Positions 60,460 through 64,000 of a DNA stretch of 64,000 nt are shown here, one piece after another. Below the pieces are notes generated by a model. The model was given only the letters and a program-made list of their open reading frames with translations. It ran no database searches and was not told where the DNA came from. Origin of the DNA: Streptomyces sp. NBC_00286 (lineage in GTDB: Bacteria > Actinomycetota > Actinomycetes > Streptomycetales > Streptomycetaceae); the NCBI RefSeq assembly GCF_036173125.1, contig NZ_CP108054.1, positions 4,030,001 through 4,094,000 of the forward strand. The letters are read 5' to 3'. Position numbers and translations under genes: made by a program. How positions within the stretch are numbered: position 1 is the first letter of the stretch; every line of letters starts with the position of its first letter.

Positions 60460-61575
60460 TCACACGCTAGCGTCGCAGCTTCTGTTGTGGCGAGGTAGTT
60501 CGACGGTGATCCGCAGTCCGCCCTCGGGTCGCGCGGTGATGGTGAGGGACCCGTCGTGCGTGCGGACGATCGTCTTGACGATCGCCAGGCCGAGGCCAGC
60601 GCCCCCGTGGTCTTCGTGGAGGCGTTCCGTGCCGCGCTGGAAGGGCTCGGTGAGGGTCGAGACGAGTTCGGGGGTGAGCTGCTCACCGCTGTTCTCGACG
60701 GTGAGCAGCACGCTCTGCGGTCCTGCGGTGGTCTCGACGCGCACGGTGCCGCGGTCGGGCAGATTGTGCACGATCGCGTTGTGTACGAGGTTCATGGTCA
60801 TCTGCAGCAGCAGTTCCAGCGACCCGTGGGCCGGGGCCGCCTCACCGGTGACCTCGACGGTGACCCCGCGCTTCTCGGCGAGTGGGAGCAGCGTCTCATC
60901 GGCCTCCTCTGCGAGGAGGGACAGGTCGACCGTCTCTGGTGTGAACGCCCGCTGCTCGGCGCGGCTGAGCACGAGCAGCGCCTCGGTGAGGCCGATGGCC
61001 CGGGCGTTGATGGCGTGCAGCCGGTCGTAGACCTCGGCAGGGTCCCTTCTCGGGTCGCTGCGGGCCACGTCGAGCAAGGCTTGGGTGGTCGCCAGCGGGG
61101 TGCGCAGTTCGTGCGAGGCGTTGGCGGCGAACCGCTGCTGCTCGGCGACGTGCGCTTCGAGGCGCGCGAGCATCCCGTCGAAGGCATCGGCCAGTTCGCG
61201 GAACTCATCCTTGCGGCCGGGCAGCCGGATGCGGTGGGCGAGCGATCCGTGCGTGGCCAGGCGGGTGGCGTCCGTGATACGGGTCAGCGGGGAGAGCATG
61301 CGGCCTGCGAGGACCCACCCTCCAATCAGACCGAACAGTAGAAGGAAGATCAGCACTGCGGCTGCCCTCGGGGCGAAGACGTCCAGAAGGGCCGATCGGA
61401 CGGGAAAGACCTCGTTGGGCCGGTCGTCGGGGTCTTTGAGTAGCGCGCGTTCAGGGACATAGCGCAGGAGGAACACCCACACTGCCCCGAGTAGCAGTCC
61501 GCCAGCCAGCATGATGAAGCAGGCGTAGCTGAGGGTGAGTTTGAGGCGAACACTCAGCCCGGGTGACCTGTCCAT
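60460..61575 (-). CDS. Two-component sensor histidine kinase
   Basis: 371 residues. TM1 (about 10-35) and TM2 (about 75-95) flank a short periplasmic loop, followed by HAMP (GWVLAGRMLSPLTRITDATRL). HisKA carries the phospho-histidine in ANASHELRTPLATTQ, and the ATPase has the N box (NLVHNAIVHN) and G box (GGAGLGLAIVKTI). ATG 61575 is preferred over GTG 61584 because GGAGG lies 9 bases before it. Its partner regulator is not adjacent; a truncated regulator fragment is at 58094-58453. It may be an orphan. Confidence 0.88.
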   Translation of the reverse strand: MDRSPGLSVRLKLTLSYACFIMLAGGLLLGAVWVFLLRYVPERALLKDPDDRPNEVFPVRSALLDVFAPRAAAVLIFLLLFGLIGGWVLAGRMLSPLTRITDATRLATHGSLAHRIRLPGRKDEFRELADAFDGMLARLEAHVAEQQRFAANASHELRTPLATTQALLDVARSDPRRDPAEVYDRLHAINARAIGLTEALLVLSRAEQRAFTPETVDLSLLAEEADETLLPLAEKRGVTVEVTGEAAPAHGSLELLLQMTMNLVHNAIVHNLPDRGTVRVETTAGPQSVLLTVENSGEQLTPELVSTLTEPFQRGTERLHEDHGGAGLGLAIVKTIVRTHDGSLTITARPEGGLRITVELPRHNRSCDASV

Positions 61576-61647
61576 AACGCTCACCCTCCATGTCCAGACT
61601 TCAGTCGGGCGTCGACGTAGCAGCCGACGTCAGGTTACGAGGTGGTG

Positions 61648-61665
61648 TATATCGTCGGCGTATCG
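61648..61665. promoter_or_regulatory. 11-bp direct repeats upstream of sensor kinase
   Basis: TATATCG (61648-61654) and CGTATCG (61659-61665) mirror the boxes at 58477-58494, and the similarity extends over about 40 bp. It is probably a response-regulator binding site shared by both promoters. The remaining 61666-61938 shows no gene. Confidence 0.45.
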
Positions 61666-61938
61666 AAAACTGGATATGCGTCGGTGACGCCACGCGTGTT
61701 CACCGGAGATGGATCGTGACGACATCCGGTCAACCTCGCTCATGTCGATGCCCGGGTAGGCGGTGTCAACCAGGGCGTAGGCGTGCGGCGAGCGAACCTG
61801 GCCCTCGGGCACGGTGTCTTGCCTCGGATGTGGCGTTCACGTTCTTCGGCGCACGGCACCACCCGGTGATCATCGCGATGGTCGCGCCGACAATGACCAG
61901 TACCTCCGGCTCGGCGCCTTCCACAGATCCGTTTCGTG

Positions 61939-61965
61939 CTCAGAGTGTGAGCTAGCTTAGCTAGC
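61939..61965. repeat. CTAG-rich repeat related to 57608-57636
   Basis: TCAGAGTGTGAGCTAGCTTAGCTAGCG resembles TCAGAG...AACTAGACTAGCTAGCG at 57608-57636. Both are rich in CTAG. They bracket the 4.3-kb block of small secreted proteins and the sensor kinase, so the block may be a unit. Confidence 0.4.
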
Positions 61966-61984
61966 GCGGCTACCGCCGAGCCGA

Positions 61985-63217
61985 TCAAGTAACTGATGAG
62001 TCCCGAGTTGCCTGCACTGCGTTGTGGCGCTCCACAGCGACCTTGAGCAGGGTCTCGCGGAGTGCCTCCCGAGTGCGGCCACGGGTTTTCACGGCGTGGC
62101 AGTTCGGGCACAGGGCGACCATCTGGCTGGGGTGATCGCGACCGCCGAGGGCGAGATCCATGACATGGTCGACTTCGAGTATCGGCAGGCCCTTGTCGGT
62201 CACGTCAGCGGGCTGGCCCGCGCAGTGTGGATTTTCGCAACGGCCCTTGCTGCGACCAAGCGCCGCCCAGCGTGCAGCGCTCGAGCGTATGGGATTGCGG
62301 GCGGTGCGTGAGACCCGCTTGCCGTGGTTCTTGCCCTCTCCGTGCTCGGCGATACGACACAGGCGCTCGTACTCAGCAGCCGTGATGAGCCAAGGTTCCG
62401 GCTGATTCTCGGCTTCCTTGGCTTCGCTGGGTGTCGCGTCGCTTGCCACGTCATCGTCGTACAGACCGACGTCGGTCAGCAGCGGGCCGTAGTCCAGATC
62501 GTCGAAGAACCTGCACAAGAGCTCACCGATCACGGCGAGACGGGTTTCTCCGGAGCGTCGAAGAAGGTCGTACACCGACTCTGCCAAGCCGCCGAGCGGC
62601 TGGTTGTCGCGAAACCAATTGCGCAGTTCCGTGTCGCCATGGGCTGCGGGCACGGCGCCTTGATGATCGGGCAGCACCCAGAGGCCGGCACGGCACAGAG
62701 CGGCGACGGGATAGTCAGGCCGCGGGCGCTCTCCCCTCATGCCGTGCCTTTGAAGAAGAGTCGTGAGCGCTTCCTCGGTCTCCCTCCACGACAGGAGCCG
62801 CGGCTCGCCGCGGCGGGCGCGTCCGATGGCCCACAGCAGCACAATCGGCTGGAACAAGGCAGGGCGTCCGGAGGAACGATTCACCTTGAGGCGGACAACG
62901 CGCTCGATGAGGTCGTCACGGATGTCGACGGTCTCCACGAGTTCGTCCACCACGGTGAAACCCAGCCTCCTGAGAAGACGCACCGCGTGCCCGGCGCCGC
63001 CGGAGAAGTCCTTCGCTGCCAATGGCTCCTGGCCAGGAACGAACCCGTGTGCCGCGCCCACGATCGCCTTGGAGTCATAGTGCCGGTCCCCGTGCAACAG
63101 CATGTAGCGGCGGGCGTGCCCAAAACCGTATTGCTGGAGGAAGGCATCGCGGCCAAGCCGGTCGTACTGCTCGACAGCCTTGTTGACCTCGATACGAGTT
63201 ATGTCCGTCAGCGCCAT
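61985..63217 (-). CDS. ScoMcrA-like HNH endonuclease (modified-DNA restriction)
   Basis: 410 residues. The N-terminal head (about 1-85, ITRIEVNKAVEQYDRLGRDA, HYDSKAIVGAAHG, GHAVRLLRRLGFTVV) matches the ScoMcrA-type N-terminal domain. A central region of about 200 residues probably recognises DNA. The C-terminal HNH nuclease (about 330-400) has paired zinc cysteines (CENPHC and CPNC) around LEVDHVMDLALGG. ScoMcrA of S. coelicolor cuts phosphorothioate or methylated DNA (type IV restriction). ATG 63217 is preferred to an upstream in-frame start at 63289. Last gene of the cargo before phage genes resume. Confidence 0.78.
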   Translation of the reverse strand: MALTDITRIEVNKAVEQYDRLGRDAFLQQYGFGHARRYMLLHGDRHYDSKAIVGAAHGFVPGQEPLAAKDFSGGAGHAVRLLRRLGFTVVDELVETVDIRDDLIERVVRLKVNRSSGRPALFQPIVLLWAIGRARRGEPRLLSWRETEEALTTLLQRHGMRGERPRPDYPVAALCRAGLWVLPDHQGAVPAAHGDTELRNWFRDNQPLGGLAESVYDLLRRSGETRLAVIGELLCRFFDDLDYGPLLTDVGLYDDDVASDATPSEAKEAENQPEPWLITAAEYERLCRIAEHGEGKNHGKRVSRTARNPIRSSAARWAALGRSKGRCENPHCAGQPADVTDKGLPILEVDHVMDLALGGRDHPSQMVALCPNCHAVKTRGRTREALRETLLKVAVERHNAVQATRDSSVT

Positions 63218-63308
63218 GACAAGAACCCTACGCAACCGGACTGACATCCCTCCCGCGGCTGATGTGGGTACCGTTCGTCGCGCCGGCATCCGGGATTAGG
63301 CTCCGCCG

Positions 63309-63671
63309 GTGAAAACGCAGAATCGCTTCCAGCTCACATTTGATGGGCGCTCCTACGCCGTCGCAGTCGATGGTCAGGACGTGAGCGAACATGTGGCCGC
63401 GGTGGATGTTCACGCCGTGCCTCATGATCTGCCCCGAGTCGTACTGCACTTGCGTCCGACCGGTTCGTGGCCGGCTGAACTCGATCTCCTTGCGCGGGTG
63501 GAGGTTGGGGTGGCTCCCGAGCCTGGCCCCGCGGCCGTTGCCTTCCTGGAGGCGCTGGACCCGTTGGAGGTGGAGCGCGCGGCTCTCGCGCGTATGGATC
63601 TGGAGAACGTGCCGGGTGGGGGCACGGCGGCGGTGCTGCGGCAGTTGGCGGAGTGGGCCCGTGGCGCTTGA
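63309..63671 (+). CDS. Phage structural-module protein of unknown function
   Basis: 120 residues, RFQLTFDGRSYAVAVDGQDVS with HAVPHDLPRVVLHL, resembling small proteins that sit between capsid and connector genes in actinophages. A GTG start for the next gene lies inside its last codons. It marks the resumption of the phage cluster that stops at 33756. Confidence 0.6.
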   Translation: MKTQNRFQLTFDGRSYAVAVDGQDVSEHVAAVDVHAVPHDLPRVVLHLRPTGSWPAELDLLARVEVGVAPEPGPAAVAFLEALDPLEVERAALARMDLENVPGGGTAAVLRQLAEWARGA

Positions 63672-64000
63672 TCTGTCGGGGGTGCGGCGGGTCGTGGAGA
63701 GGCTGCTCGATGACCGGCTGGAGCTGTGGCGGGACGTGGACGGGGCCTCTGGAGATGTCCTTGACGAGGGGACGGGAGAACTGAAGCCCGGCGGCTCGGT
63801 ACCCGTTCTTCTGTGGGCGGGCGTGGGTGCGATCGTGCGTCCCGGATCACTCGGGGTCATGCCGGCCCTGGACTCACTCGCGGCAGCAGGGCCCGCATCC
63901 ACTGGCTATCAGGCTCTGCTGCCCCTGGCCGCGCCGTCGGCAGCGGTCGACGACGTGTTGGTCGTTTCTCGCACGGCGCGCGATCCGCAACTCACCGGGC
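63661..64000 (+). CDS. DUF6093-type phage head-tail connector, cut by window edge
   Basis: 113 residues visible, starting VALDLSGVRRVVERLLDDRLELWRD. It contains YQALLPLAAPSAAVDDVLVVSRTARDP, the conserved C-terminal pattern of DUF6093 phage proteins. GTG 63661 overlaps the previous stop codon. It continues beyond the window. It supports the view that phage genes continue to the right. Confidence 0.7.
   Translation, partial: MALDLSGVRRVVERLLDDRLELWRDVDGASGDVLDEGTGELKPGGSVPVLLWAGVGAIVRPGSLGVMPALDSLAAAGPASTGYQALLPLAAPSAAVDDVLVVSRTARDPQLTG

Noticed and set aside
33781..63293. GCATCCGG at both cargo junctions (33781-33788 and 63286-63293) as insertion-site duplication
   Set aside because: An 8-bp match in GC-rich DNA is expected by chance, and flanking bases do not agree. 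It is worth checking but not a claim.
1..64000. CRISPR array, retron, insertion-sequence transposase or rRNA operon
   Set aside because: No regular spaced repeats, reverse-transcriptase motif, DDE transposase or rRNA-like sequence was noticed.

Overview
High-GC, tightly packed DNA with GTG starts, ATGA stop/start overlaps, a GGAAT-N18-GTT sigma-R-type promoter, XRE/DUF397 pairs and many secreted glycosidases points to a Streptomyces chromosome. The sigma factor at 4950-5942 is closely HrdD-like.

Region 1 (1-20.3 kb) reads as ordinary chromosome. It holds the end of a fructose-utilisation locus (fruK, DeoR repressor), an MFS pump with a divergent WYL regulator, hrdD under a recognisable sigma-R promoter, a GNAT acetyltransferase, a divergent extradiol-dioxygenase/MarR pair, a TetR-MFS pair with two matching operators, a secreted M6-type metalloprotease, a double-length IclR regulator, a small membrane protein, and two secreted plant-polysaccharide enzymes (GH78 alpha-L-rhamnosidase and a GH43-AbfB arabinofuranosidase-type enzyme), each with a candidate sugar-repressor operator.

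Region 2 (20.3-33.8 kb and again from 63.3 kb) is a decayed prophage entering at a tRNA-Arg(CCU) gene. It has a tyrosine integrase, a small HTH protein, broken ParB-like and serine-recombinase genes, a terminase carrying a LAGLIDADG intein in its ATP-binding motif plus two frameshifts, and a readable portal-scaffold-decoration-capsid-connector cluster. A DUF6236-like gene sits antisense between terminase and portal. The structural cluster stops abruptly at 33.76 kb and resumes at 63.31 kb with two more phage genes, the second a DUF6093-type connector.

Region 3 (33.8-63.3 kb) is about 29.5 kb of cargo lying between those two halves. Its centrepiece is a five-gene minus-strand operon (46320 to 34443): a DUF4365-like predicted nuclease, an unrecognised 392-residue protein, a 1201-residue SNF2/DUF3883 helicase, a 935-residue DUF1156 zinc-ribbon adenine methylase and a 1145-residue DUF499 ATPase with an N-terminal HEPN-like Rx4H motif. 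This is my best candidate for a poorly described defence system. Other cargo: a membrane-anchored nSTAND-type ATPase with 14 WD40 repeats, a MurG-like glycosyltransferase / B12-type radical SAM / Fe(II)-2OG oxygenase operon, a DUF5753 XRE/DUF397 pair, small secreted proteins, a sensor kinase with a separated truncated response-regulator fragment, and a ScoMcrA-like HNH endonuclease.

All functions are inferred from sequence read by eye. No database search was run.
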